DNA from: Pseudomonas fulva
GTDB taxonomy: Bacteria > Pseudomonadota > Gammaproteobacteria > Pseudomonadales > Pseudomonadaceae
Assembly (NCBI RefSeq): GCF_023517795.1
Contig: NZ_CP082928.1
Location: forward strand, 2,790,001 to 2,854,000
Length of the DNA stretch: 64,000 nucleotides
Direction of reading: 5' to 3'
Both the position numbers and the translations under genes were made by a program. Positions 39,076-48,097 of this stretch are shown piece after piece. Each line of letters begins with the position of its first letter. Positions within the stretch are counted from its first letter, which is position 1. The notes under the pieces are model-generated. The model ran no database searches. It was given only the letters and a program-made list of their open reading frames with translations, and had not been told where the DNA came from.

Positions 39076-41250
39076 TCAATTGAAGCTGTACGACACGCCG
39101 ACATAGGCGCCGAAGCCTTCGCCCGGTGTCGAGCGGGCGCCGTCCTGGCCGGCGGCGTTGTACACCGGTGTCACGGTGGCGGCGTAGCGCTTGTCGGTCA
39201 GGTTGCGCAGATCCAGCCAGGTTTGCCAGTCATCCTTCGGCGAGGCGTAGCCCAGGGTCGCGCCAAAGATCGCGTAGGCATCGGCGTAATAGGAATTGGC
39301 GTAATCCACCGCCACCTTGGAGGCGTACAGGGTGTTGAGCCCGGCGTAGAAGCCGCTCGGGTGGTCGTAGCGCAGCTCGGCCTGGTAGTAGTGGCGGGGC
39401 AGGCCGGGCAGGCGATTGTCGCCAAAGGCGCCGTCGTCGCGGTAGTGGAAGTCGCTGAAGGTGTAGGCCTGGCGCAAGGCCAGGACGCCAGTTGCGCCAC
39501 CGTTCCACAGCGGGCTATCGAGGCCCAGCTCGATGCCCTGGTGGACGGTGGGGCTGGCGTTCGATTCAGAAGGAGGAGCGCTGGCAGTGATTTCCACCGT
39601 CAGCAGTTCATTGCGCACCAGCGAGTAGTAATAGGCCGCATTCCATTGGCCCAGCATGGAGTCGCCACGGCCGCCGATTTCGACGCTGCTGGCGGTCTGG
39701 TTATCCAGCGAGATCGGCGCGCGCTGGCGGGCACTGTACGGCTGGTTGCTGTTGGGGAAACGCAGCGGCGAACTCCAGAGCATCGACCAGGCGTGGGGCG
39801 GCTCGACCGAGCGGCTGACATTGCCGTATAGCTGCACGTCCGGGTTGAGCTGGTAGCGCAGGCCGATACGCGGCGCGTAATCCCAGGTGTGCTCGCTGAG
39901 CTTGTCGTCGGTGGCTGGCCAGGTCACTTCTACTTCACGGCGGGTATAGATCAGCGCCAGACCGCTGGTCAGCCACAGGTCGGGGGCCAGTTCGGTTTCG
40001 TTGCCGATATGCAGCACGTTGTCCGAACCCAGGTGCTCGTAGGCGCGCATCAGGGTGCCGGCGGGGTAGGTGGCTGTTGGGCCGCCGTTCGCGCTGACGG
40101 TGATCGGCAGCGCGGCATTTTCTTTGGACTTGCTGCTCGGCAGGTTGGTGGTGCTACGGAAACCCACGGTGGTGGTGCTGTCGAGCCCGAACAGCCTATG
40201 GCGACGGCTGTAGTTCAGCGTGCCGCTGACATCGCTGTAGTCCACGCGCACCCGGTAGGTGTTGCCGTTGGGCGAGCTGTTCTCGACGATATCCATCGGG
40301 TAGTGGTGATAGGCCAGGCCGGCCACCAGGGTGGAATCGTCATCGATCTGCCAGGTGGTCTTGTTGGCCAGCCAGGTGCTGCCGGGTTGGTCGCGGTGGG
40401 CATCGATACGCAGGTTATTGGCGGCGGCCGCCCGTGGGTCGTGCTCGATCTGCGCCTTGGTCAGCCGGCCCGGCACTTCATGCTCGGTCTCCCGATAGCG
40501 CAGGTAAAAGCGCGTTTCCAGACTGTCGTTGATGCGCCAGCCGAGGTTCGCCGCGACCCCTTTGCCCTTGCCTGAGGAGTGATCCTGATAGCCGTCGTAC
40601 TCGCTGTCGGTCAGGTTGATGTAGTAATCGAAATCCCCCAGCACCTGGCCGGAGCTGATACTGCGCTTCTGGTAGCCATGGCTGCCGGCTTCGTAGCGTA
40701 GCTGCAGCTTGTCGGCATCGCGGCCGGTGCGGGTGATGTAGTCGATGGCGCCGCCCAGGGCCAGCGAGCCCTTGTCGAACCCATTGGCGCCGCGCAGCAC
40801 TTCGGCGCGGCTTATCCACAGCGGCTCCAGTAGCTCATAGGGCGTGCCACCCGAGCCGGTCAGCGGCAGGCCATCGAGCATGATGTGGTTGCCGGAAGCG
40901 TGGGAGCCGGTGCCGCGGTTGATGCCCGAGCCGCGGATGGCGATCTTGATGCCCTCGTTACCCGGCGACTGCGCATACACGCCCGGCTGGTAGGCCAGCA
41001 CATCGGCATTGCCGGCGACGCGGCCCTGCTCGACACGCTGCATATCCACCAGATTGGTGCCGCCTGGCACCTGATTGAGTTGCTCTTCAGCCGCCTGCTG
41101 CTCGGTCAACGCCTGCTCGGTGACCTGCACGCCGTCGAGCTGCAGGCTGCCCGGCGTGGTATCGGCATGGGCGGCGGGCAGCGCCGTGCCCAGCAGGCTG
41201 GCAGCCAGCAGATGACGTGGGCGCAGGGCGAATGGGGGCAGGCAGGGCAT
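39076..41250 (-). CDS. TonB-dependent receptor without signalling domain
   Basis: The product has 724 residues from the ATG at 41250, with GGAGAG upstream. It has a signal peptide, a TonB-box-like LDGVQVTEQ, a plug (ADVLAYQPGVYAQSPGNEG, IAIRGSGINRGTG, IMLDGLPLTGSGG, RAEVLRGANGFDKGSLALGGAIDY) and a barrel ending in SYSFN. There is no STN domain. Its 5' end faces the ABC operon across 306 bp, so it probably carries the same class of substrate across the outer membrane. The substrate is unknown. The ABC context favours an organosulfur compound over iron. Confidence 0.88.
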   Translation of the reverse strand: MPCLPPFALRPRHLLAASLLGTALPAAHADTTPGSLQLDGVQVTEQALTEQQAAEEQLNQVPGGTNLVDMQRVEQGRVAGNADVLAYQPGVYAQSPGNEGIKIAIRGSGINRGTGSHASGNHIMLDGLPLTGSGGTPYELLEPLWISRAEVLRGANGFDKGSLALGGAIDYITRTGRDADKLQLRYEAGSHGYQKRSISSGQVLGDFDYYINLTDSEYDGYQDHSSGKGKGVAANLGWRINDSLETRFYLRYRETEHEVPGRLTKAQIEHDPRAAAANNLRIDAHRDQPGSTWLANKTTWQIDDDSTLVAGLAYHHYPMDIVENSSPNGNTYRVRVDYSDVSGTLNYSRRHRLFGLDSTTTVGFRSTTNLPSSKSKENAALPITVSANGGPTATYPAGTLMRAYEHLGSDNVLHIGNETELAPDLWLTSGLALIYTRREVEVTWPATDDKLSEHTWDYAPRIGLRYQLNPDVQLYGNVSRSVEPPHAWSMLWSSPLRFPNSNQPYSARQRAPISLDNQTASSVEIGGRGDSMLGQWNAAYYYSLVRNELLTVEITASAPPSESNASPTVHQGIELGLDSPLWNGGATGVLALRQAYTFSDFHYRDDGAFGDNRLPGLPRHYYQAELRYDHPSGFYAGLNTLYASKVAVDYANSYYADAYAIFGATLGYASPKDDWQTWLDLRNLTDKRYAATVTPVYNAAGQDGARSTPGEGFGAYVGVSYSFN

Positions 41251-41556
41251 TGCGGGGCTCTCCGTGAGGCGGTGTGTTGGATGGCGGGGGTAGGACGGCG
41301 GCCGGCAAGAATAAGCCACCTCTGCCTCACGAGAATCACCAGGCGGCGGCAAGGCTTTTAACATCGCGACGTATTAACTTACCCATTTGGCATATTAGGT
41401 TATGCCTAAATTGAATTTCCCTGTGGATCGTCAAATCGATACCGTCTAAGGCTTTCCCAGTGACGCCGGCTGCAAATGCCCCTGGAGCGTCCTGCCGACC
41501 TTATCCGCACGCTACCCGACCACGCGGCGCATGCACGACTCTCTTATGGAGGCGCC
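41251..41556. promoter_or_regulatory. Divergent control region between the TonB receptor and the ABC operon
   Basis: This is a 306-bp region with an AT-rich core. GGCATA (41389-41394) and TATGCC (41401-41406) are inverted, and an overlapping pair TTAGG (41395-41399) / CCTAA (41405-41409) is nested on it. Such overlapping dyads suit a LysR-type regulator such as CysB. That assignment is a guess. No gene is seen here. Confidence 0.45.
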
Positions 41557-42642
41557 ATGCCCATCTCCGTGCTCAACCGCCGTCAGCTGCTTGCCCTGGC
41601 GGGTACCGCCACCGCGGCGGCATTCGCCAGCCGCTTCACCTGGGCCGACGTCCATGCTGGCCACGGCGCCCATGCCGGGCACGCTGGCCATGGCACGCAG
41701 CCGGTTGGTAGCGGCCTGGATCTGAACAGCGATCGCTGGGTTTTGCCCGAGCCGCGCAAGATCAAGCTGGCCACCAACCTCAATGCCGTTTGCCTGGCGC
41801 CTGTGGCGGTCGCCGACAGCCAGGGCATCTTCAAGCGCCATAACCTGGAGGTCGAGTTCGTCAACTTCGGCAACTCCACCGAGGTGCTGCTCGAATCCAT
41901 GGCCACCGGCAAGGCCGACGCCGCCACCGGCATGGCGCTGCGCTGGCTGAAGGCGCTGGAGCAGGGCTTCGACGTCAAGCTGACCGCCGGCACCCATGGC
42001 GGCTGCCTGCGCCTGCTGACCCTGGACGAAGGCCCGAAAAGCTTCGAGGCGCTGAAGGGCACCACCATCGGCGTGACCGACATGGCCGCGGCGGACAAGA
42101 ACTTCTTCTCGTTGATGCTCAAGCGCCATGGCGTCGACCCGGTGCGCGACGTGACCTGGCGGGTGTACCCCATCGACCTGCTCAGCGTCGCCCTGGAGAA
42201 GGGCGAGATCCAGGCCGCCAGCGGCTCCGATCCACTGATGTACCGGGTCAAGCAGCAGCCGGGCTTCGCCGAGCTGGCGACCAACATGATCGAGGAGTAC
42301 GCCAACATGAGCTGCTGCGTGGTCGGGGTCAGCGGCGAGCTGGCGCGCAACGACACGCCGGTGGCGGCGGCCATCACCCACTCGATCCTGCAGGCCCATG
42401 CCTGGGCGTCGCGCAACCCCGATGCGGTGGCCGAGGAGTTTCTCAAGTTCGCCATCAATACCTCCAGGGAAGAGGTGCACGCCATCCTCACCGAGCACAC
42501 CCACGGCTATTACTCGGTGGGAAACACCTTCGTGAAGGAGATCGCGGTGTACGCCCGCGACCTGAAGAACGTCGAGGTGCTGCGCCCGCGTACCGATCCC
42601 CTGGAATTCGCGGAGAGCATCCATGCCGACGTATTCGCTTGA
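41557..42642 (+). CDS. ABC transporter substrate-binding protein, His-rich N-terminus
   Basis: The product has 361 residues from the ATG at 41557, which has GGAGG upstream. A twin-arginine-type signal (NRRQLLALAG) is followed by an unusual His/Gly/Ala tract (HAGHGAHAGHAGHGTQ, residues about 34-50). The NrtA/TauA/NMT1-like binding fold comes next (LATNLNAVCLAPVAVADSQGIFKRHNLEVEFV). The His tract could bind a metal. The gene overlaps the permease start. It is the first gene of the operon and pairs with a second binding protein downstream. Confidence 0.85.
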   Translation: MPISVLNRRQLLALAGTATAAAFASRFTWADVHAGHGAHAGHAGHGTQPVGSGLDLNSDRWVLPEPRKIKLATNLNAVCLAPVAVADSQGIFKRHNLEVEFVNFGNSTEVLLESMATGKADAATGMALRWLKALEQGFDVKLTAGTHGGCLRLLTLDEGPKSFEALKGTTIGVTDMAAADKNFFSLMLKRHGVDPVRDVTWRVYPIDLLSVALEKGEIQAASGSDPLMYRVKQQPGFAELATNMIEEYANMSCCVVGVSGELARNDTPVAAAITHSILQAHAWASRNPDAVAEEFLKFAINTSREEVHAILTEHTHGYYSVGNTFVKEIAVYARDLKNVEVLRPRTDPLEFAESIHADVFA

Positions 42643-43618
42643 GCAAAGCCAGGCGCAACCGCGCGTGGCCACGCCACGCTGGCGCGCTGGCCTGCTGGCC
42701 GCACTGGCGTGGATAGCCTTCGCCCTGTTCACCGCGTTCTACCCCGATGGCGGCAAGCCTTGGCCCTTTACCCGGGAGCTGGCGTACGTCGGCGCTGGTA
42801 TCGGCGTGCTGTTGGCGCTGCTCGGCATCCTGCCGGGGCCGTGCGGCCGGCTGGTGGCACGCCTGCGCCCGGCGGGCGCCTGGCTGGCGGCGCTGCCCGT
42901 GCTGCTTGGCATATGGCTGCTGGTCACCGCCAAGGTGGTGCTGTTGCCGGTGCCGTTCTTCGCGCCGCCCCAGGCGCTGATCGAAGTGTTCGTCGATGAC
43001 TGGTTCCGCCTTGGCGAAAGCCTCCTGCATTCGTTGTGGCTGCTGGTCAACGGCGTGGTGGTGGGCGGCATCGCCGGGTTCATCGCCGGGGTGGCGATTG
43101 GCTGGTCGCACCGCATCGGCTACTGGGTGCATCCGGTGCTGCGCATCCTCGGGCCGGTTCCGTCCACCGCGCTGCTGCCGATCTGCTTCTTTTTCTTCCC
43201 CACCAGCTGGAGCGCCAGCGTTTTCCTGATCGCTCTGGCGACCTGGTTCCCGGTCACGGTGCTGACCTGGTCGGGTGTGGCCAGCGTCGACAAGGCGTAC
43301 TACGAGGTGGCCCGCACCCTGGGTGCCAATGCGCGCTTTCTGGTCTGGCGAGTGGCGATCCCGGCCGCATTGCCCCACGTGTTCGTCGGCCTGTTCATGG
43401 GCCTGGGCGCTTCGTTCTCGGTGCTGGTGGTGGCCGAGATGATGGGCGTCAAAGCCGGCCTCGGCTGGTACCTGCAGTGGGCCCAGGGCTGGGCCGCCTA
43501 CGCCAACATGTACGCGGCGCTGCTGGTGATGGCGCTGCTTTGCTCGGGGCTGATCACTCTGCTGTTCATCGTACGTGATCGGGTGTTGTCCTGGCAGAAG
43601 GGGGCGGTGAAATGGTGA
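42623..43618 (+). CDS. ABC transporter permease (SsuC/TauC-like)
   Basis: This 331-residue permease starts within the 3' end of the binding-protein gene, with GGAGAG upstream. An N-terminal extension of two to three hydrophobic spans precedes the core. The core has the EAA loop (EVARTLGANARFLVWRVAIPAALPHVFVGL), as in sulfonate and taurine permeases, followed by MGLGASFSVLVVAEMMG. It overlaps the ATPase gene by 7 bp. Confidence 0.88.
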   Translation: MPTYSLEQSQAQPRVATPRWRAGLLAALAWIAFALFTAFYPDGGKPWPFTRELAYVGAGIGVLLALLGILPGPCGRLVARLRPAGAWLAALPVLLGIWLLVTAKVVLLPVPFFAPPQALIEVFVDDWFRLGESLLHSLWLLVNGVVVGGIAGFIAGVAIGWSHRIGYWVHPVLRILGPVPSTALLPICFFFFPTSWSASVFLIALATWFPVTVLTWSGVASVDKAYYEVARTLGANARFLVWRVAIPAALPHVFVGLFMGLGASFSVLVVAEMMGVKAGLGWYLQWAQGWAAYANMYAALLVMALLCSGLITLLFIVRDRVLSWQKGAVKW

Positions 43619-44403
43619 GTATCGCAACCCCTGTCCCACCCCAGGCTGCCGGTATGAGCCTGGATATCCGTGGCCTTAGCCATGCCTTCGACCTGGGCGA
43701 CAGCCGCCTGCCGGTGCTCGACAAGGTGGACCTGCACCTGGCGCCCGGCGAGAGCGTCGGCCTGCTCGGGCCGTCCGGCTGTGGTAAGTCGACCCTGCTG
43801 CGCCTGGTCGCCGGGCTGGAGAACCTGCAGAGCGGCAGCCTGCTGGCCGACGGCGCAGCGCTTCCCGGGCCGCATCACTCGCGGGTACTGGTGTTCCAGG
43901 ACCCGACGCTCTACCCCTGGCGCACTGTGTGGGACAACGTCGCCCTCGGCCTGCAGGCCCGTGGCCAGCTCAGGGAGCAGAAGCACCGCGTCGACGAGAC
44001 GCTGCGCAAGGTCGGCCTGCTGGAATTTCGCGAGGCTTACCCGCGCCAACTCTCCGGCGGCATGGCGCAGCGGGTGGCGCTGGCCCGTGCACTGATCAAC
44101 GAGCCGCGCCTGCTGTTGCTCGACGAGCCCCTGGGCAAGCTCGACTCGCTGACCCGCATCGCCATGCAGAGCGAGCTGATTCGCCTCTGGCAGCAGCAGG
44201 CCTACAGCTCGCTGCTGGTCACCCACGACGTCGAGGAGGCGCTGCTGCTCTGCGACCGCGTGCTGGTGTTCTCGGCGCGCCCGGCGCGGGTGCTGGCCGA
44301 GCTCGAGGTCGAGCGCCCCTATCCGCGTCGCCGCGACGATCCGCGTCTGCTCGAGTTGCGTCACCACGCCCTGCAGTTGCTGGGGCAGGGCAGCGACTGG
44401 TGA
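43612..44403 (+). CDS. ABC transporter ATP-binding protein (SsuB/TauB-like)
   Basis: This 263-residue ATPase has Walker [21 protein letters not shown]-loop [13 protein letters not shown], signature [15 protein letters not shown], Walker [13 protein letters not shown] and H-loop [10 protein letters not shown]. It belongs to the nitrate/sulfonate/taurine family. It starts 7 bp inside the permease gene. Confidence 0.93.
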   Translation: MVSIATPVPPQAAGMSLDIRGLSHAFDLGDSRLPVLDKVDLHLAPGESVGLLGPSGCGKSTLLRLVAGLENLQSGSLLADGAALPGPHHSRVLVFQDPTLYPWRTVWDNVALGLQARGQLREQKHRVDETLRKVGLLEFREAYPRQLSGGMAQRVALARALINEPRLLLLDEPLGKLDSLTRIAMQSELIRLWQQQAYSSLLVTHDVEEALLLCDRVLVFSARPARVLAELEVERPYPRRRDDPRLLELRHHALQLLGQGSDW

Positions 44404-44434
44404 GCATCCCCTTATTTCCTGTTGGAGCCGTTCA

Positions 44435-45355
44435 ATGAAGATCCGCACCGGCCTGTCGGCCCTGTTGCTGTCCACCCTGTCGCTGGCAGTCTCTGCCGCT
44501 GAGCTGACCATCGGCGACCAGCGAGGCAATGCGCGCGCCGTCATGGAGGCGGCCGGCGTACTCGATGGCCTGGATTATCAGATCCAGTGGCGCGAGTTTC
44601 CCAACGCCGCCCCGCTACTCGAAGCCTTGCGCGCCGGCCACCTCGATGGTGGCCTGGTCGGCGAAGCGCCGCTGACCTTCGCCGCAGCGGCCGGGCTGGA
44701 GGCCAAGGCGATTCAGGCGGCGAGCTACCTGGGCAACGCGCTGATCATCGGCGGTAATGCCGGCATCGTCTCGGTCGCCGACCTAAAGGGCAAGAAGATC
44801 GCCGCGGTCAAAGGTTCATCGGGCCAGGCGCTGGCGCTCAATGCCCTGGCGCGTGTCGGGCTGAAACCAGGCGACGTGACCTTCGTCAACACCACGCCCT
44901 CGGAGGCGACCCTGGCCTTGAGCAACGGCAGCGTCGATGCCGTCGCCACCTGGGAGCCCTACGTTTCCTTCGCCGTACAGCAGAGCGGCGCAAAGATTCT
45001 CGCCGACGGCAAGGACTACCCGAGCCTGAATTACCTGGTGGCCGCCAATACGGCGTTGCAAAGCAAAAGCGCCGAACTCGAGGATTTCTCCGCACGGCTG
45101 GCCCAGGCGCGGATCTGGGGCGCGGCACATCCCGAGCCCTACGCCAAGGCCATTGCCAGCCTGCTCAAGCTGCCTCAGGCGGTGGCGCTGGGCAAGGTGC
45201 AGCGTGAGGTCAACACGCCGCAGACCGACCTCGCCGCCGTGCGCGCGCTACAGCAGGCGACCATCGACCTGTATCAGCGTGAAGGCTTGATCCCGCGAAG
45301 CTTCCCGGCGGACAGCGTGATCGAGGCGAGCTTCTTCGCGGAGCGAGCGCCATGA
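44435..45355 (+). CDS. ABC transporter substrate-binding protein, SsuA-like
   Basis: This 306-residue protein has a standard signal peptide (LLLSTLSLAVSAAE) and the aliphatic-sulfonate-binding fold: LTIGDQRGNARAVMEAAGVLDG, AGHLDGGLVGEAPLTFAAA, KKIAAVKGSSGQALALNALARVGLKPGDV and VDAVATWEPYVSFAV. It differs from the first binding protein of the operon, so one importer may serve two ligand classes. The stop shares ATGA with the monooxygenase start. Confidence 0.88.
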   Translation: MKIRTGLSALLLSTLSLAVSAAELTIGDQRGNARAVMEAAGVLDGLDYQIQWREFPNAAPLLEALRAGHLDGGLVGEAPLTFAAAAGLEAKAIQAASYLGNALIIGGNAGIVSVADLKGKKIAAVKGSSGQALALNALARVGLKPGDVTFVNTTPSEATLALSNGSVDAVATWEPYVSFAVQQSGAKILADGKDYPSLNYLVAANTALQSKSAELEDFSARLAQARIWGAAHPEPYAKAIASLLKLPQAVALGKVQREVNTPQTDLAAVRALQQATIDLYQREGLIPRSFPADSVIEASFFAERAP

Positions 45356-46671
45356 TGCACCTGGCGCTGTACCTGGAGGCCGGTACCCACCAGGGTGGCT
45401 GGCGGCACCCGCATTCGGCCTCCACCGGCTCGGTCGACTGGCCGTTGTACAAGACCATCGCCCGACGCGCCGAAGCGGCCTGCCTGGACATGCTGTTCGT
45501 GGCCGACAAACTGTCGATCGACGACAACTATGGCGGTCACTTCGCCGAAACGGTGCGCTACCGCCCGGTGGTGCGGCCCGAGCCGCTGACCCTGCTGTCC
45601 GCTCTGGCAGCGGTGACCGATCGCATCGGCGTGGGCGGCACGGTGTCGTCGTCCTATGCGCTGCCTTACAGCGCGGCGCGCATGCTGGCCAATATCGACC
45701 ACATCAGCGGCGGCCGTGCGGCCTGGAATCTGGTGACCTCGGTCAGCGATGGCGAGGCGCGCAACTTCGGCCGTCAACAGCACTACGGCCATGCCGAGCG
45801 GTATGCCCGTGCCGGCGAGTTCATCGATGTGGTGCAGAAGCTCTGGGACAGCTGGGGCGACGACGCGCTGCTGCTCGACGCACAGCGGGGTGTGTTCGCC
45901 GACCCGGATGCCTTTCATTACCTGCATCACCGCGGCGAGTTCTTCGATATCAAGGGGCCGATCAATATTCCGCGTCCACCCCAGGGCCAGCCTGTGCTGA
46001 TCCAGGCCGGGGTGTCCGAGGCGTTTCTCGACCTGGCGGCGAAGAACGCCGAAGTGGTGTTCGTGGTGCATCCGCAACTGGAACGCGCCAAGGCGTTCTA
46101 TCGCCTGCTCAAGGACAAGGCACGCAGCCATGGCCGCGACCCGGACACGCTGAAGATCCTGCCCGGCATCGTGCCGGTGGTGGGCGAAACCCATGCCGCG
46201 GCTTTGGCCAAGGATCGTCTGCTCAAGGAGCTGATTCGCCCCGAGGCGGGGTTGAGCTTCATGTCCGCCAGCATGAACCACGACCTGGCGCAGTACCCCC
46301 AGGAGGGGCCATTTCCGGATATCCGCGAGGCCATCACCGGCAGCAAGGGGCGTTTTCAGTACGTGATCGAACAGGCCATCGAGCTGGGCCTGACGGTCGG
46401 GCAAACGGGCAAGCGCTACGCCGAGAGCCTCAGCTTCTTCTCACCGGTCGGCTCGCCCGAAGGCGTCGCCGAACAGCTCGCCGAGTGGTACCGCGCGGGT
46501 GCCTGTGACGGCTTCGTGATCCTGCCGCCCTACTTGGAAGCGCAGGGCGATCTGTTTCTCGAAGGTGTGGTGCCGGCTTTGCAGGCCTCGGGGTTATTCC
46601 GTACCGAATATCCTGGCCAGACGCTGCGCGACACCCTCGGCCTGGCCCGGCCGGCGAGTCGGTTCGCCTGA
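45352..46671 (+). CDS. LLM-class flavin-dependent monooxygenase (NtaA/SnaA/DszA type)
   Basis: This 439-residue protein has the luciferase-like barrel: FVADKLSIDDNYGG, VVRPEPLTLLSALAAVTDRIGVGGTVSSSYALPYSAARMLANIDHISGGRAAWNLVTS and GPINIPRPPQGQPVLIQAG. It uses reduced FMN and oxygen, typically to cleave C-S or C-N bonds of desulfurisation substrates. It overlaps the upstream binding-protein stop (ATGA). No flavin reductase gene lies nearby, so FMNH2 must come from elsewhere. Confidence 0.88.
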   Translation: MMHLALYLEAGTHQGGWRHPHSASTGSVDWPLYKTIARRAEAACLDMLFVADKLSIDDNYGGHFAETVRYRPVVRPEPLTLLSALAAVTDRIGVGGTVSSSYALPYSAARMLANIDHISGGRAAWNLVTSVSDGEARNFGRQQHYGHAERYARAGEFIDVVQKLWDSWGDDALLLDAQRGVFADPDAFHYLHHRGEFFDIKGPINIPRPPQGQPVLIQAGVSEAFLDLAAKNAEVVFVVHPQLERAKAFYRLLKDKARSHGRDPDTLKILPGIVPVVGETHAAALAKDRLLKELIRPEAGLSFMSASMNHDLAQYPQEGPFPDIREAITGSKGRFQYVIEQAIELGLTVGQTGKRYAESLSFFSPVGSPEGVAEQLAEWYRAGACDGFVILPPYLEAQGDLFLEGVVPALQASGLFRTEYPGQTLRDTLGLARPASRFA

Positions 46672-47064
46672 GCGGGCCGATAGCCTTGGCCATTTCCCGG
46701 CGGTGGCGACTCGTCGCCGCGCTCGTCTTCTTTCGCGGCGCTGTTACTCCCTGACGCAGCGAGTGCCTGCATAGCCCTTCATCCGATAACGCGCACGTTG
46801 TGCCACGCCCGCGGAACTAAGTCAGAACGCCGCAGCGACAGCCTGTCGCGCGGCATCCAGCCACGCTGGTAAGTGGCGTGGCGAGGCGTAATCTGAAGGC
46901 GATCCATTGATCCAGATCAAGGCGCCTTTCGCCTTGGCTGTCTGCGGTACACGCATAACAAGGCGCCTCTAAAAACGTAGGCGAGGTAGTCAGCGCAAGG
47001 CAAAAACAAGCGAGAAAGCGGAGTTTACGAGTTGTAAATGAGCATTTTGAGCTTGTTTTTAACG
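46672..47064. repeat. MITE-like repeat remnant before the prophage
   Basis: No convincing gene is seen in this 393-bp stretch. It begins with a GGCGAC/GTCGCC hairpin (46705-46718) and a 7-bp pair GCCACGC/GCGTGGC (46860-46882). From 46962 the sequence GGCGCCTCTAAAAACGTAGG starts a repeat. It has perfect arms AAAAACAAGC (47002-47011) and GCTTGTTTTT (47051-47060), with an inner TTTAC/GTAAA stem. AAGGCGCCT occurs twice (46919, 46960). A matching right end, expected to read TTTTTAGAGGCGCC, is missing, as if the element were cut by the phage. Confidence 0.5.
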
Positions 47065-47189
47065 TGTGCAGGCTTGAGAAAGAGAATACCCAAAAAGCGC
47101 GATAAAGATGGGATATAGGGGAATGGGCGGGAATATATCGGGATGGGAAGTGTAAAGGCGTTGCCGTAGTGGTAACGGTGAATGACGGC
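47065..47189. promoter_or_regulatory. Probable phage left end (transposase-binding region)
   Basis: The segment starts TGTGCAGGCTTG, fitting the TG terminus of Mu-like phages. It contains several G-rich repeats (GGGATATAG at 47110, GGGAATATA at about 47130, GGGATGGG at about 47140) that could be transposase sites. It lies directly downstream of the last early gene. The exact end base is not proven. Confidence 0.45.
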
Positions 47190-47555
47190 CTAGAGCAGGC
47201 CGTCACCGAGGTCGAGTTTATGCTGGTCGCGGTCGAACTTCCTATCCTGTACCCGCTTCAGCAGCTTATAGATCGCGTTCTCTGTCAGGCCGTATTGCTG
47301 GGCTAGCGCGTGGTGGTTGTTGCCTCTGAATTTTGAGAGGATCTCCACGTCGCGCTTGCTCAGGTTGAACCGGTGATCCTTCGGAATGCAGATGGTCGCG
47401 CCGGCCCAGGTCTGTGCCAGATGGTCGGCGATCGCGTTGCCGAGCTGCTCGGCAACAGCGGCATCCATGCCGTGCTCCCGTGCGACAACCGCGGCGTGCG
47501 CAGCGACTCCGCTCAGCAGTTCGTGGCGCTTGTCAGCCATTGCAGACGACATCAT
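47190..47555 (-). CDS. mor: Mor-family transcriptional activator
   Basis: This 121-residue protein has the Mor/C C-terminal HTH: DHRFNLSKRDVEILSKFRGNNHHALAQQYGLTENAIYKLLKRVQ. In Mu, Mor activates middle transcription and, through C, the late genes. As the last gene of the leftward early operon it should switch expression to the rightward genes. AAGGGGGG precedes two tandem ATGs that overlap the upstream gene's stop. I take the first. Confidence 0.88.
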   Translation of the reverse strand: MMSSAMADKRHELLSGVAAHAAVVAREHGMDAAVAEQLGNAIADHLAQTWAGATICIPKDHRFNLSKRDVEILSKFRGNNHHALAQQYGLTENAIYKLLKRVQDRKFDRDQHKLDLGDGLL

Positions 47556-48097
47556 TCCCCCCTTAGCGCCCTGATCTGGCGCTCGCCTTCGTCAGCAGAT
47601 ACCAGGCCCAGCACCATATCGGCCTGGATTCGGCCGATACGCTCCTGGATGTCCTGCTGCGGTGTGGTGGCCTTGCGTGCCGGCTTGGCCGGTGCGGCCG
47701 CTTGCGCCTGGGCAGGATCTGCAGCAATCCCGTAGACGACCGAACGCAGGTAGTTGTGGCTGGTCAGCGGCAGCGACAGGCGCTCGCGTTGCGCGATCAT
47801 CTGCTCGATGCCTGCAGTCCATAGGCGCGGCGGTGCCGGCTTCGCGTCGTTGGTGCGTGCGTCCCGCTGCACCTGGCCAGACTCGACCAGGCCAACCAGC
47901 TCCTCAACCAGCTTGATGGCTTTCGTCGTACGCAGGCCCCGGCTGGCCGGGCTGAACAGGCGCAGGTAGTTCAGCACGGCACGCCCCAGCTTCGGCTCGA
48001 CGCCGGCGAGCAGCGCCGCCAGCCTCTTGCCGTCCTCATCGGCGAAACCCGCTTCGTGCGGGAACTGCTCGCCGCAGCATGGGCATTGGAGCTGCAT
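47552..48097 (-). CDS. Hypothetical phage early protein with CPCC zinc-binding start
   Basis: This 181-residue protein begins MQLQCPCCGEQF, a likely zinc knuckle. The helical middle (LGRAVLNYLRLFSPASRGLRTTKAIKLVEELV) resembles parts of phage replication or DNA-binding accessory proteins. The C-terminal half is Ala/Pro-rich. I do not recognise the family. Its start overlaps the GemA stop (TGATG), and its own stop overlaps mor, so it belongs to the early operon. Confidence 0.7.
   Translation of the reverse strand: MQLQCPCCGEQFPHEAGFADEDGKRLAALLAGVEPKLGRAVLNYLRLFSPASRGLRTTKAIKLVEELVGLVESGQVQRDARTNDAKPAPPRLWTAGIEQMIAQRERLSLPLTSHNYLRSVVYGIAADPAQAQAAAPAKPARKATTPQQDIQERIGRIQADMVLGLVSADEGERQIRALRGE

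Noticed and set aside
46672..47064. tRNA or integrase-type attachment site at the prophage edge
   Set aside because: No tRNA-like cloverleaf and no integrase are seen. The phage has a DDE transposase and would not need one.
46817..47206. 129-residue minus-strand frame covering the phage left end
   Set aside because: It spans the repeat remnant and the presumed phage terminus and overlaps mor's stop. It has no domain and no ribosome site.
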